Positions 34,401 through 44,888 of a stretch of DNA of 64,000 nt are shown here, piece after piece; the first letter of the stretch is position 1, and each line of letters starts with the position of its first letter. The notes below the pieces were generated by a model that saw only the letters and a list, made by a program, of their open reading frames with translations, did no database searches and was not told the DNA's origin. Both the position numbers and the translations under genes were made by a program. The DNA comes from Anagrus nilaparvatae (lineage: Eukaryota > Arthropoda > Insecta > Hymenoptera > Mymaridae), in contig JAKSXM010000050.1 of NCBI GenBank assembly GCA_022575985.1, positions 124,001-188,000 of the forward strand, read 5' to 3'.

Positions 34401-37198
34401 ACAGCTTTGAACCCGATATTTATAAAAGTGAAGAATGGAGACTTTTTATTGACTCTTCCTTACGCAGTCTAAAGGCTGTCCTCTTACATAATACCAATGT
34501 ACTAGGTTCAATACCAATAGCCCATTCTGTTAATATGTCAGAAGAATATGAAACAATGAAATTTATTCTTGAAAAAATAAAGTATAAGGATCACAATTGG
34601 AAAATTTGCGGGGATTTGAAAATAATATCTATCTTGTTAGGGTAACAAGCAGGTTTTACTAAGTATTCATGCTTTTTGTGTATGTTTGACAGTCGCGAAC
34701 GCCACAATCATTATATAAATAAGGAATGGGCTGTTCGAAGTTCCTTAACTCCAGGTACAGCAAACATTATCCATGAACCCTTAGTACCACCTCAGAATGT
34801 GCTTCTCCCTCCTCTCCACTTAAAACTTGGTTTAATGAAGCAGTTCGTCAGAGCATTAGATAGAAAAGTGAGTAAAACATATAAATATATACAGCAAAAA
34901 TTCCCGAAAAAAACAGACGCTAAGATAAAAGCAGGTGTTTTTGATGGTCCTGAAATTCGCAAACTTTTTCGAGACACTGAGTTCATAAAATGCATGGAAA
35001 GTAAAGAGAAAAATGCTTGGGCGAGTTTCAAATTTGTATCTGAAAATTTTTTAGGTAATCGCAAAAGTGACAATTACAAAGAAGAAATAAAAAAGTTGCT
35101 TGAAAATTATAAAGAGCTTGGTTGCCTAATGAATGTAAAACTGCACTATCTTGAAACACATGTAGATTATTTCCCGAGTAATTTAGGCGACTTCAGTGAA
35201 GAACAGGGTGAAAGATTCCACCAGGACATTAAGGTAATGGAAAAGCGATATCAAGGTAGGTGGGATGAAAGAATGTTGGCTGACTATTGTTGGAGTTTAA
35301 AAAGAGATTTATCAGAAGACAGCGACGAAGAAGAAAATGTAAAACATGAAAAAAAATTGAAAAGAAAAGCCCCGTGTAAACTTAGAAGATCATTTAAAAG
35401 TAAGAGAGTACGTCATCATAAAAATTAAATAAATACCAAATGTCCAAATATTTTACAATTTATATAAAATTTTTATAAAGCACGAATTTTTCACCATCTT
35501 ACAAATGAGCTAGAATTGAATTCGTGCTTGAAATGAGTATTTAAAAGAGTTCTCATAAACATTTTTCCATTACATACTCCAAAATAGTTAGAAATATGCA
35601 TTAAAATTGAAATCTTAAAAATAACTAGTATTTGACCCCTAGAGTTGTGGTGACTAACATCAAGTGGGCAAGGTCTAAGGACTCATATGAGGTTTAAATT
35701 AAGTTTGCATAAATGATTTGAATTTTCCTAAACCAAAACACCAAAGAATTTGCACTAATTTTAATTTTTTATAAAAAATTCGTTTTTGACCCCTAGGGGG
35801 TCTAGTTACTGCTACTAGGGGTACTAGTACTTGACCCCTAGAAGAGTAGTGACCAACATCGAGTGGGTGAGGTCTATGGGCTCATACGACGTTTGCATGA
35901 ATGATTTAAATTTTCCGACACCAAAACACCAAAGAATGATGATCTAATTTTAATTTTTTACTAAAAATCAGTTTCTGACCCCTTGAGGGTATGGTAACCG
36001 ATACTAGGGGTATTTCAGGGGTTCACCGGGAGTCGACAAATAATTGCATGAATATTTTTAGTTTTCCTACAAAAAAGACCAAAGAATTTACATTAGTTTT
36101 CATTTTTTACTAAAATCAGTTTTTGACCCCTAGGGGGTCTAGTTACTGATACTAGGGTTGCTTTAGGGGCTAATATGGAGTTCGAAAACAGTTTGAATAA
36201 ATATTTTTAGTAATTTTACACCAAAATATCTAAGAATATGCACTAATTTTAAATTTTTTTAAGAAACTTATTTTTAACCCCCCAGGGGGGTGCTGGGGGG
36301 TGCTGGGGGGAAACTGGACAATCAAATCGAATTTTGGATGGAAAATTTGAATTTAGAACACCAAAAAACGTAAAGTTAGTCAGGTCTACCTTCTGGGTTT
36401 TGACTTTTTTTTTTTTGTGGGCCTGTGAATTAGACTTTTGAATTTTCAGGAACCATTTATTAGTTATAATTTTTATGGACAAAACTACAATTTTGTTTAT
36501 TGCAAGGAATGCAAAAAAAATTTCTTTCAAAAATATGAAATTTTTAAATTTATGGCTGTTCCTGTGGTATCAAATGGCAGTGATACGTGTGCAGAATTAG
36601 AGGTATGCATTTTTATACACGTTATCGTTTATTTGTTTATAGATTTAAAAACCATTTTTTTTTGTTTTTTTGTAAGGAATGCCTCAAAAATTATACCATA
36701 GATGAGACTTCTTTTGATAATTATGACTGTACGCAATGTGATAAAAAAACTGCAGCCATAAAGAAGGTAGCGATATCTAAGCTTCCGGATTGCTTATTTA
36801 TCCAGCTTGTTAAGGCAGATAAAAAAACTAAGTTAACTTTTCCAACTCAGGGCCTTGTATTGGAGCAATATATCCCCTTAGACAATAAAGAGTTTAAAAT
36901 TAATAAATTTAATTATAAAGTTGTATCAATTATAATTCAAGCAAATACGGGGCATTATACAACGTTGATTAAAAATGATAACAGGTGAGATTTTAATCTA
37001 GTCATTTTTCTATTAAATTGCTTGTTGCCTTGTAGTATTGTATTTTTCTTTTATTTTGCTTTAATTTATTACAGATGGTATCTTTACGATGATCATAAAT
37101 TATCAGCTTATGAAAATTCTGATTTATGGACTTCAAACAGGCTTAATTTAAAAAAAAATGTCTACGGACTTTTATATGAAAAACAACAAGAAACATAA
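28485..37198 (+). CDS. Ubiquitin-specific protease (peptidase C19 / USP), six exons, 5' end not found
   Basis: The exons are 28485-28712, 28924-29049, 30142-30483, 36450-36602, 36677-36984 and 37075-37198. All junctions are GT-AG. The first four introns are phase 0 and the last is phase 2, and the joined frame is 426 residues plus TAA. USPs remove ubiquitin from proteins with a Cys/His/Asp triad. The Cys box ALRNIGNTCFMSS puts the nucleophile at about residue 134. Two CxxC pairs (YCKEC; YDCTQC) match the USP zinc finger. The His box NTGHYTTLI is followed by RWYLYDDH, giving His at about 376 and Asp at 391-392. The ~118 residues before the Cys box are polar with no domain I recognise. The first visible exon starts at a splice acceptor, so an upstream exon is missing. 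AATAAA lies 9 nt after the stop. The Cys-box-to-finger spacing is short for a USP. The 6-kb third intron is filled by a DNA transposon. Confidence 0.85.
30142..30483 (+). CDS. USP catalytic-Cys exon
   Basis: The exon opens right after TTCAACAG with FKAAGSSALRNIGNTCF. It ends with ..LLDGIHAEIEK before GTAGCT. The HDLSELYLDLLDGIH segment matches the second conserved USP block (QD-x-E/SEL-x-x-LL-D). An apparent downstream extension of the frame to 30552 is intron read-through. Confidence 0.85.
30721..31680 (+). repeat. Left terminal inverted repeat, built of ~150-bp sub-repeats
   Basis: Four or five tandem sub-units share ACCCCCTAGGGGTCAAAAAC, then TTTTTAGTAAAAAATTAAA, ATTCTTTGGTGTTTTGGTG and ATCATTTATGCAAAC. 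Near the outer end lies GCACCCCCCAGCACCCCCCT. The matching right arm is 35450-36415 and looks over 90% identical by eye. Confidence 0.85.
31745..33345 (-). pseudogene. Decayed transposase, mirror copy on the left arm
   Basis: Read on the minus strand, this matches the plus-strand transposase of the same element over most of its length. The best stretch is 31945-32298, with LHLKLGLMKQFVRALDRKV and DGPEIRKLFRDTEFIKCME. Stops and frame shifts are frequent: for example the WRLFIDSS-equivalent reads with a stop for Trp, and the acidic middle part is largely deleted. At the position where the plus copy has TAA this copy has CAG (Gln). It is non-functional but useful as a reference for the ancestral sequence. 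Confidence 0.8.
33391..35428 (+). pseudogene. DDE-like transposase, nearly intact, one in-frame stop
   Basis: The frame is open from 33391 (after a CTACCTTAG acceptor-like site) to 35428, except for TAA at 34643-34645. There is no ATG near the start, so an upstream exon is likely. Numbering from 33497, two CxxC pairs (residues 26/29 and 70/73) and CYIC (105-108) form a zinc-binding N-terminus. An acidic region of MDVSE-type repeats covers about 157-222. A catalytic-looking core follows, with Asp in LFIDSS (319), Asp in CGDLK (373), a CFLC...RERHNHY zinc motif and Glu in QGERFHQD (about 572). The tail is basic (KRKAPCKLRRSFKSKR). I recognise a protein family common in arthropod genomes and usually annotated as uncharacterised. 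The D-D-E reading is my inference. Confidence 0.7.
35450..36415 (-). repeat. Right terminal inverted repeat of the transposon
   Basis: This is the reverse complement of 30721-31680 with the same sub-repeat series, ending in CCTTCTGGGTTTTGACTTTT. It stops about 34 nt before the next USP exon, so little of the original intron remains on this side. Confidence 0.85.
36677..37198 (+). CDS. USP finger-to-His-box exons (last two)
   Basis: Exon 36677-36984 starts ECLKNYTIDE and carries YDCTQCDKK, KLPDCLFIQL and NTGHYTTLIKN. Exon 37075-37198 completes R-WYLYDDHKLS and ends YGLLYEKQQET-stop. The phase-2 junction inside the Arg/Ser codon before the conserved Trp is the same in the paralogue at 50833/50929. 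An apparent frame start at 36587 is intron sequence. Confidence 0.85.
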
Positions 37199-37206
37199 CT
37201 ACCGAT

Positions 37207-37212
37207 AATAAA
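37207..37212 (+). terminator. AATAAA poly(A) signal of the USP gene
   Basis: AATAAA lies 8-9 nt after the TAA stop. Another AATAAA occurs at ~37456. Which one is used cannot be told from sequence. Confidence 0.45.
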
Positions 37213-37219
37213 ATTGACG

Positions 37220-38450
37220 CAAAGCTTTGTTTGCATAACAAAGAGAAGTAAATTAAAGGGAGAAGTAAAGTTATAAGAAAAAATAATTTTTATTTCTAGC
37301 TGATACTAATTGGCATAGCTTTAGACGTATACGTGTAATGTACCGTTTCGCATAATGGTTAAAAAGAAATCCACAATTATAACCTTCCCTCTGTCCAGTT
37401 CAAAGCTATTATTATTTCTTGAAAGCTATAGTTTTTTAAAAAATCTAAATGTAATGAATAAAAAATTATTTTTAAAAACATTGTAACAGTAAGTTAAGAA
37501 AAATATTATTTTCATGCCTTAAATATATTACATTTCAATATTTTTGCTAAAGTTCAACCTGCGCACAAGGCACAAGTAAGTACCTTTCAAATTTGTACGA
37601 ACAAAACAAGAAGCTGCTGCTGTAAATGCGTGTATTTATATATTTAATTCCAGTTATTTTTTTAATTAAAATAATAATATGAAGAAAACTTGTTTTTCTG
37701 TTTTCTGATCCCTTTTTCATGAAAAAAAAAGCTTTTGCTAAAAGATTCTGCTTTTTTAGATGTATACAAGATTCATTAAGTTCATTTAAATTCACTTTTT
37801 CTCATAATTTTGTTCACTATTATAATTTATCTTATGCTAACAGCTAAAAAATTCTAGTCAAATCTTTCATAACTTTTTTCATAATAGACAATAGACAATT
37901 TTACATGGTATTTTCCATTCATTTTTACGCTTAAGAAAATTCATTTACTCGCGACTTTTTTTCAACTTTTTTTTTTTAAATCCTTCATTATTACAGGCTT
38001 ATAAGATAACCAAGTTTAAGAAAGGACTTTTTTATAAAATAGCAAATAAGAAAAGAAAATAAAAAGTAAACTAAGAAAATAAGATCCAATCTAATGTATC
38101 GTATGAAAATATCAAACTGAATCAGATCGCTTGGGTGAATTATGCTGCGTATTTACTACAGCCAAGTGCATGGCACGTAATTACAGTATATATATCATAC
38201 TGTAATATTACGTCAGTTTTACGCCATAAGATAAAAATTCGCTAATCTAAAAATTCTTCATTATTTTATTTTTATTTCGTATTGGCTTATTGTTGTTTAA
38301 AAATGGAGTGATACGACTGAAAGAAGCCAAAAATTTAGTTTCTTAAATTCAAGCGTGTCTATGGAGTAACGGGTAATATGAAAAGCTGCAGAGAAAAAAG
38401 TATGTAAGGTTAAAAAAAAAAAAAAAAACACCTGAAATTTTTTGGTTATG
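37220..38450. other. No gene recognised
   Basis: AT-rich sequence with short open frames only. No splice-flanked exon with protein-like composition was seen. Confidence 0.5.
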
Positions 38451-38458
38451 GATATAAT

Positions 38459-38635
38459 ACAGAAGGGGGGGGGGGGGGCAGTAAGGGCGATCGTCTCCCT
38501 GAGTTGCATAAAATATTATCTTTTTTGTTAATTTAAGAAAAAATTTTTTGTTATAATTTTCATGACAAACTTACAAAATTTTGCTTTAAATCCCCCACCC
38601 CCCTCTACAATTAAACTTTTTTGGATCCACCACTG
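38459..38635. mobile_element. hAT-type MITE remnant related to 16879-17045
   Basis: The right end, read inwards, is CAGTGGTGGATCCAAAAAAG. The left part has a long G run and AGTAAGGGCGATCGTCTCCC, matching the GC palindrome region of the MITE at 16.9 kb. The left terminus is eroded and no target duplication is clear. Confidence 0.55.
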
Positions 38636-38654
38636 TATAAAGGTAAATTTAATT

Positions 38655-38830
38655 GAAGTAAGTGTGAAATGCATGGTCGGGTCTAGACCCGAGCATTTTT
38701 TCCTGAAAGTACTACCAAAATTAGCCAGTCATTAGCCCAATTTTTAGCCTTCTTGAGCAGAACCTCGATTTTTGGCAGCCAGATTTCTATGTTTTGAACT
38801 CTTGTAAATAAAACTATAAGAAAAATAAGA
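38655..38830 (+). repeat. Single arm of the 27.4-kb TIR element family
   Basis: It begins GTGTGAAATGCATGGTCGGG and continues with TACTACCAAAATTAG, TTTTTAGCC and ACCTCGATTTTTGGCAGCC. It matches the left and right arms at 27405-28090. No opposite arm is visible nearby. Confidence 0.6.
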
Positions 38831-41379
38831 GATAATTTTTCTTCGTTTTTCTGCTAAAAACTCACATGAACATGAAAAAACTCTTCTTCCTTGGAAAAAA
38901 AATTTTGTTTAACTTCGCATGTGCAAATAAACGATATAAAATTTTCTAATTTAACAATATAAAAAATGAATTAAACAATATTATACTATCTGGTTAGAAT
39001 ACTCAGTACCCCTTGCCATGTCCCTGTAGCCAGTAAACTAAATGCCTATTTTTGCCCAAAAATTGACTAATTCACTCAAAGAAAAATAAGCCCTCAAAAA
39101 ATCTGCTTTTCAACAAAAATTTGTATATAAAGAGCCATTACTTTTCTTTCTTTTGTCTATGAAATTTTACATTTTTAGCAATCTTTTTAATGAAAATTAT
39201 TTTCTTTATAATTTTCTTAAAAAATTTTAAACTTTAATTGTTATTTTTATTCAATTTTTTATGAAGAACACATGTATTTTTTTTAAACATAGACTTCGTT
39301 TTCTCAAAAATTTTGAGGCTGGAGGCTGCAAGATTTGATACCACGTTTATTTTATAATACCTTAATCCACAAACATATATATATGGCTCATTTTCATTTT
39401 CTTTACAAAAATAGATTTAAGAAAAATAATAAAAAATCTTGTATTAGTGCTGTAAGTTTTAGAATATATAAAATAAAAGTTTTCTTATGACTTGATCAAC
39501 TTATTGTTATATTCATAAAAAACTAAGTATATTTTAAAAAAATTTATATTTATTTATATAAACAGTATATTTCTTGAGATATAACAAAGATTTTTTATGA
39601 TTTTGTGAATAAATAAGAAAAGTTTGGCCATATTTTAAACTAAAATAGCATCTACAACATTAATTTAAAATTGTATAAATGTGATGGTACATCTAAAATT
39701 AAGTGAAATACAAACTTGGAAAAAAAGGAAATAAAAATCCATGCACTTATTTTGCTTGAAAAAACACACACTACCAAGTTCTTGATACGAACGGTAAAGG
39801 CATTTTTGTCACATTCTAGCCATAAATTTTTTTTCTTCAACTTTAAATTTTGTTAATTTTTATGGTATATGCTCAACATCTTTTTGAAATACAAAATTTA
39901 AGATAAAAAAGTTGTAAAATCTTACTTCAATCGGTAGATACGACTGCGTGACACTATTTTTACAAAAAAATTAAAATGAGTGATATGTAAGTCGTATAGC
40001 TGCACTCCCTATTCGTGAAAAAGCCACCTTAATTCAAATATAGGCGTATAAATTTTACGAATGGTAGGTATACAGGATACTAAAGTAACTCCATTCATCT
40101 GCGTGTATTACGTTTTCAACAGCCTGTCCTTCCAACCAATCGTAGAATATTGCATTGCATATTATACGCCCATATTTAACTTGTTTGCTCGTTTTCTATA
40201 ATATTCGATTTCTATAAAAATAAAGCTTTTAAAAGGTTCAACTTTTTTTAAATTTTAAAACTAATGGAACCTACCTATCCCGCATTAATTTTCAGGCAGC
40301 ATTTTTTGAGCTAAAAGTGACGTTTTATTTTCAATTTATAACGAAATTGAGTTAAAATATCTCAATTTCTTTGGAAAAAACTTGTATATTATTTCAATAA
40401 TTATCATTTATTTTTTCTAATTTCCGGAAATAATAGCATTATTTATTTCTTAAAAATAATCAGACATTCTTAGATCAATTTTCATCTCCAGATACCTTAT
40501 GGAGATCTAAAAAAGTAGATCTAAAAAAATTCTTCAATAATCTACGGATTTATTAAAAAAAAGTTAGAAAAAATTGAAAATAATATTTAATAAAGTCATT
40601 AAATGAAGGTTTTTTTTAAAGGGAAATATTGATTTTTTGAAGAATTTATTGAAGAATGTGAAAGAATATCAAAGTACTAAATAGTTTTCTAATTTTAATA
40701 AATAATATGTATATATATATATATATATATATTTATAATTTCAATAAAAACATACTATATTGAATGTTATGTTTTTTAAATAGTAGAATTCAAGACTTTC
40801 TACTTTTTTAACTTCTTATTATTATCTGGTAAAAAATTACGCAAAGTTATGTCTCTTTTATTGAAAAATTGTTAAAATAGAAAGGTGACTAATATACTTT
40901 AGATTAACCACTGATCATAAAATAGTTTTATAAATTGAAAATCAATTTTTAATAAAAGTTTAATACTAAAAAAATATAAAAAAGATATATTCAAGCTCCA
41001 ACAAAAAAACAAATAGGTATTATAATAAAAAAAAATTTTGATTATATAATTATGTTTAATTTTTTTACAAAAGAAAATTTTAAGGAGTCAACTTCATGAC
41101 GCAGAAAAAACAGGGCAGGTATGACCTTCATAACATAATATATTTCAAACTCAAATTTATATTAAACACATTTGCTTATAAAATTTTTTTAACATAAAAG
41201 GATCCAAAAACACAAATCTTATGGAAATTGGGTCCCGGTCAAATTAGCAAAAAATTAAATATAATATTCCTAATGCCATTCTGAGGAATATTCTTCACAA
41301 GCGAAATTCCCATAAATGGCTAATTTTTGAGTTATCACATCCAAAAGGCGTAAATATCGCACTCAAAAAATACAAGTAT
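38831..41379. other. No gene recognised
   Basis: AT-rich sequence with a (TA)n run near 40710-40732 and one MITE copy (40040-40192). No exon is supported. Confidence 0.5.
40040..40192 (+). repeat. Short MITE-like repeat, copy 3 of 3
   Basis: It starts ATAGGCGTATAAATTTTACG and ends TTATACGCCCATATTTAAC. The interior CAGCCTG..CCAACCAATCGTA matches copy 1 at 15876-16010. Confidence 0.65.
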
Positions 41380-42130
41380 AACTATAGTCATAATACGGAG
41401 TGGGGTTGTATTGTTACTATGGTAACCAACCGATATGGTCTTGTTTATAGGCTTTATGAGTCGCTGATTACGAATTTTGGATTCATTTCGTAATAAAATT
41501 GGCACTTTACCTTCAAATTATCAAAAAACTACACCCAAAATGGGGGTATTTGTGCTACTTTCGCACTTTGAGCGTCGAGATTAGGTACGTATAGGTTTTT
41601 CGGATTGCTGATCATAAATTACGTGAATATTTTTATGAAAAATTAATATTTTATTAATGAATTATCATAAATTACTCCTTAATAAGGCTGCCTTTGTTCG
41701 TAATTTTAATTTCAATTTTAATGTTGTGAAAATTTTCATTTTTACTTTCACTATAAATATTTATTTATTAGTTAATTTAAAAGTAAAATATTAATTTTTC
41801 ATTAAAAAAAAATTCCCCAAATTCATGATTCAATGTAAGAAAAAAGCAAAGACATACTTGTACTGACAGTTTTTTACGGTAATTGAAGGGTAAAATATTA
41901 ATTTTTTATAAAAACACCCACGTAATTCTTTATCAGCAACCCAAGAAACCTGTATGGACCAAATCTAGACGCTCAAAGAGCGAAAAAATAGCACAAATGC
42001 CCCCTATTGGGGATAGTTTTAGCTAATCTGACGGTGAAATATGAATTTTTTTTAAAAAATCACAAAAATTCTTGATCAGAGACCAAAAAAACTCATATGT
42101 GCCAAATCTGGTGGTCGCAAGTAATAATTA
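41380..42130. repeat. Fold-back array of the ~165-bp repeat
   Basis: On the left half, units read GAGTCGCTGATTACGAATTT, AAAACTACACCCAAAATGGG and GGATTGCTGATCATAAATTA. On the right half the same units are reversed (TTCTTTATCAGCAACCCAAG, CCCCTATTGGGGATAGTTTT, TTCTTGATCAGAGACCAAAA). The symmetry centre is near 41730. It is the same family as 26560-27060. Confidence 0.7.
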
Positions 42131-44880
42131 AAAACAAATTTTTTATCCTAACTTTCAGTAAAATTATATTTATAGCCGGCTTTTTATAGTTTTTTAAAAT
42201 TTAGAAAATTTTCTAAATTTTTATGTTGAAAAAAATTGTACAAGTTTTTTTTTTACACGTCTTTAATCTAAATTTTAGTTTCAAATATACGCTAGAGAGG
42301 TAACCCTTATGTCATAGAACTTCCTCCAATTAAAATTTTCTAAAAAAAAAAAAAATTTAGCTCACAATCTTTATTTTTGTATTATGGAATATACCTATTT
42401 TTTTTTACGTTTGATTTTAAATATCCTTTTTATATTTTTTTTGGTTGTAAAACTGATGGTTAAATAGATTTTCAAGCAAAAAGAACAGTTTTTAGGAATA
42501 TAAATTTTTTTATTATATTTTTTCTATTATTACACTTTTTTTCTTTGTAATTTAAATATCATTTTCATATTTTTTTTAGTGTCATTATCTTGTCTTCAAC
42601 CTTTTAACAAAATAAGGCCTTTTGAAGGATAAAGGACAAATAATAATTGTAAATTAATAGTTATTTTTACTATAAATTTTATGTTTATATATAAATTAAG
42701 AATCAAGACTCAAGGTTATTTTCTAACTCTAAAAACTAAAGAACGTGAAAACCAAGAGCTTTCCCAGTTATCAAAAAATTTCCAGATGAAAAAAAAAGCT
42801 TTAACGAATTGATCAATTTAATAAAAAATATTTAATACATAATAAAAAAAATCAAAATTTTAATTTTATATCAACATACCCAAATATTATTTAAATATTA
42901 TTCTTTTGTCATAAATTAAATAAAAAAAATTTTTAATACCGTTAGACCCCTGTTTTTATGCATCCCCTTTCATTATTTTTTTTTGTATTGTACACTCGCA
43001 GTGAGTCCGCGTGTGTTCTCGACTCTCCCCTCTTTATTCTTATACACAAACAAAATTCGAGGAGCGCTCGAGTACGCGTGTTTAAAAACAAAATAACGCG
43101 AAACATTCAGTTATTTTTTTGATTTTTGTAATGAATTATTTTTTTTTATTATTTGTATACTAAAGCTCTTTAATAGTAATATTAAATAATTAGATAAGTT
43201 AGATAAATAGTTATAAGTATAACATTAATGTAAATCATTAAATTAAAAAAAAAGTAAAATGAAGAAGCTTAAAGAAAAGCAGTTATTGTCGTTTTAATCT
43301 AAAAAGAAAAATTATCATCTGTATAACATTTCTGTCTTATTATAGGTATGAATAAAATTTTGTAAATCATTAATTTTCTGCTAAAATAGATTATAAATAT
43401 TATTGATTTTAAGAATTATTGTTTTTTTATATTTTTTATAGGTACATCGCAATTGTCCCACAACTTCGAGAAGCATTACAAGGAAGCTGTCCGTTAAAAT
43501 TATCATTTTTCTTCAAGCTTTACAGCTTATCATCGTTATCAAAAATGCAGGTATTATTATTTTTAAAATATTTTTAAAATTAATAGTTTAAAAGAATTTA
43601 AAGGTGCAGGTTAGATAATCGTCAGTTATTATTTCTTGTATTTACGAATATTCCATTGCATGTGTATTTGTGCGCGCGTGTGTGTGTTTGCATAAGTAGC
43701 AGTTATAAGTTCTTATAATTTAGATATTAATTTTTTCTACGCTGAAAAAGTTGTTATATTTTTATAAGTACAAAAATTGTATCATGTTTTTGTTAGTGCA
43801 TTATCCAAACTCGAAAGACACTTAAATAACCATCCAAGTTGAAGCAGACGATTTACGGCATTCATTTTACTTTTCTAGACAATAAAGTCTTATAAGATTT
43901 TTCGTCTTCAATAGCGAGAAAATACGTCTTTTACAGTCTCGGAGCGGCAGGTGAATACGTGCTTTGAGACAGCTGACGAGAAATATTTTTGACTGATAAT
44001 AATTACAAATTGTAAACTAAATTTTTCTAAGAACGCTTTTCTTTCCCTCCCTATCCCCAACTAAAACTGGAAAAATCATAATATAAGATATATTTTATTA
44101 AATTACCTACTGGAAAATTTGATCTGCTATTTTTTTATGACAAACCGCCATTTTTAAATTTTAATTCAAAATATGTATTTCGCAGTATTTTCAGAAATTG
44201 AATTGAATTTTAATAATTTAGTTTGATAAAAACCCTTTTTATCATATTTGTTTACAGTGCATGTAGAAATATACTTAAAGATATATAATAATAACATTAA
44301 ATGTTCAAATGATGATTTACACATTATTAATTCAACGGTAAATTTGTATTTTTATGCAAAAATTAAAAAAATAAATTTTTCAACTCTCATTGAATGTTTA
44401 TTAAAATTTCATCGATATTAGATATATGTGTAATATATATATATATATAATAGTTATTCGTACACCAATTTAATTTTTGATCTTTTCCTTTTTTTTACAT
44501 ATCTGACTTTCTCCACGTTATTTTTTGAATTTTTTAAAGTAAAAAAGAAGTTTATAATAATAATTATAATAATTAATAATTTTTATTAATGTTTCTGAAA
44601 AAAAAAATTAAAGTCAAAAGATCTGTACAGTATATTTTAGTAGGCGTGTTCATGTAAGCACGGATGTAACTATATGGCCTTTTTCCACATAAATTTAACA
44701 TCCAATACAAAAAAAGTTAAAAATTTAAGATTTTAATTTCGTTCTTGTTATTTTTTTAAGAAAAAATCAAATTTTATAGGTATAATATAGTAGGATTCAT
44801 AGCTAATATTTATTTTGAGTATATGCAAAAAAATTTTTTTTTTTGAAGCTTACAATTATATCCAAAATTTATACATTTAA
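42131..44880. other. No confident gene; one possible leader exon (see 43437)
   Basis: AT-rich. A less AT-rich patch at 43000-43100 (GCAGTGAGTCCGCGTGTG... and GAGGAGCGCTCGAGTACGCG) could be a promoter region. Part of it resembles 62050-62140. A short TG run lies at ~43670-43690. Confidence 0.4.
43441..43551 (+). other. Possible 5' leader exon ending in ATGCAG|GT
   Basis: A segment bounded by TTTTTTATAG and GTATTATT, with higher GC than its surroundings. It ends with TCAAAAATGCAG, a good insect start context immediately before a donor site. The reading frame through it is open. It could be the first exon of the USP paralogue at 48.8-51.1 kb (phase 0 fits), but it could equally be chance. Confidence 0.25.
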
Positions 44881-44888
44881 AAATATAT

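Larger units (their letters stand above)
30721..36415. mobile_element. 5.7-kb palindromic DNA transposon in the USP third intron
   Basis: The two ends are inverted repeats of about 0.95 kb (30721-31680 and 35450-36415), starting at GTCAAAACCCAGAAGGTAG read from either side. Unlike a usual transposon, the symmetry continues through the coding part. The right arm has a plus-strand transposase (33391-35428) and the left arm a decayed minus-strand copy of the same gene (31745-33345), head to head around ~33370. No inner terminal repeat separates them, so this is not simply two complete elements side by side. It sits between the exons ending 30483 and starting 36450. The target duplication is obscured by the A/T runs at both ends. 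Confidence 0.8.
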
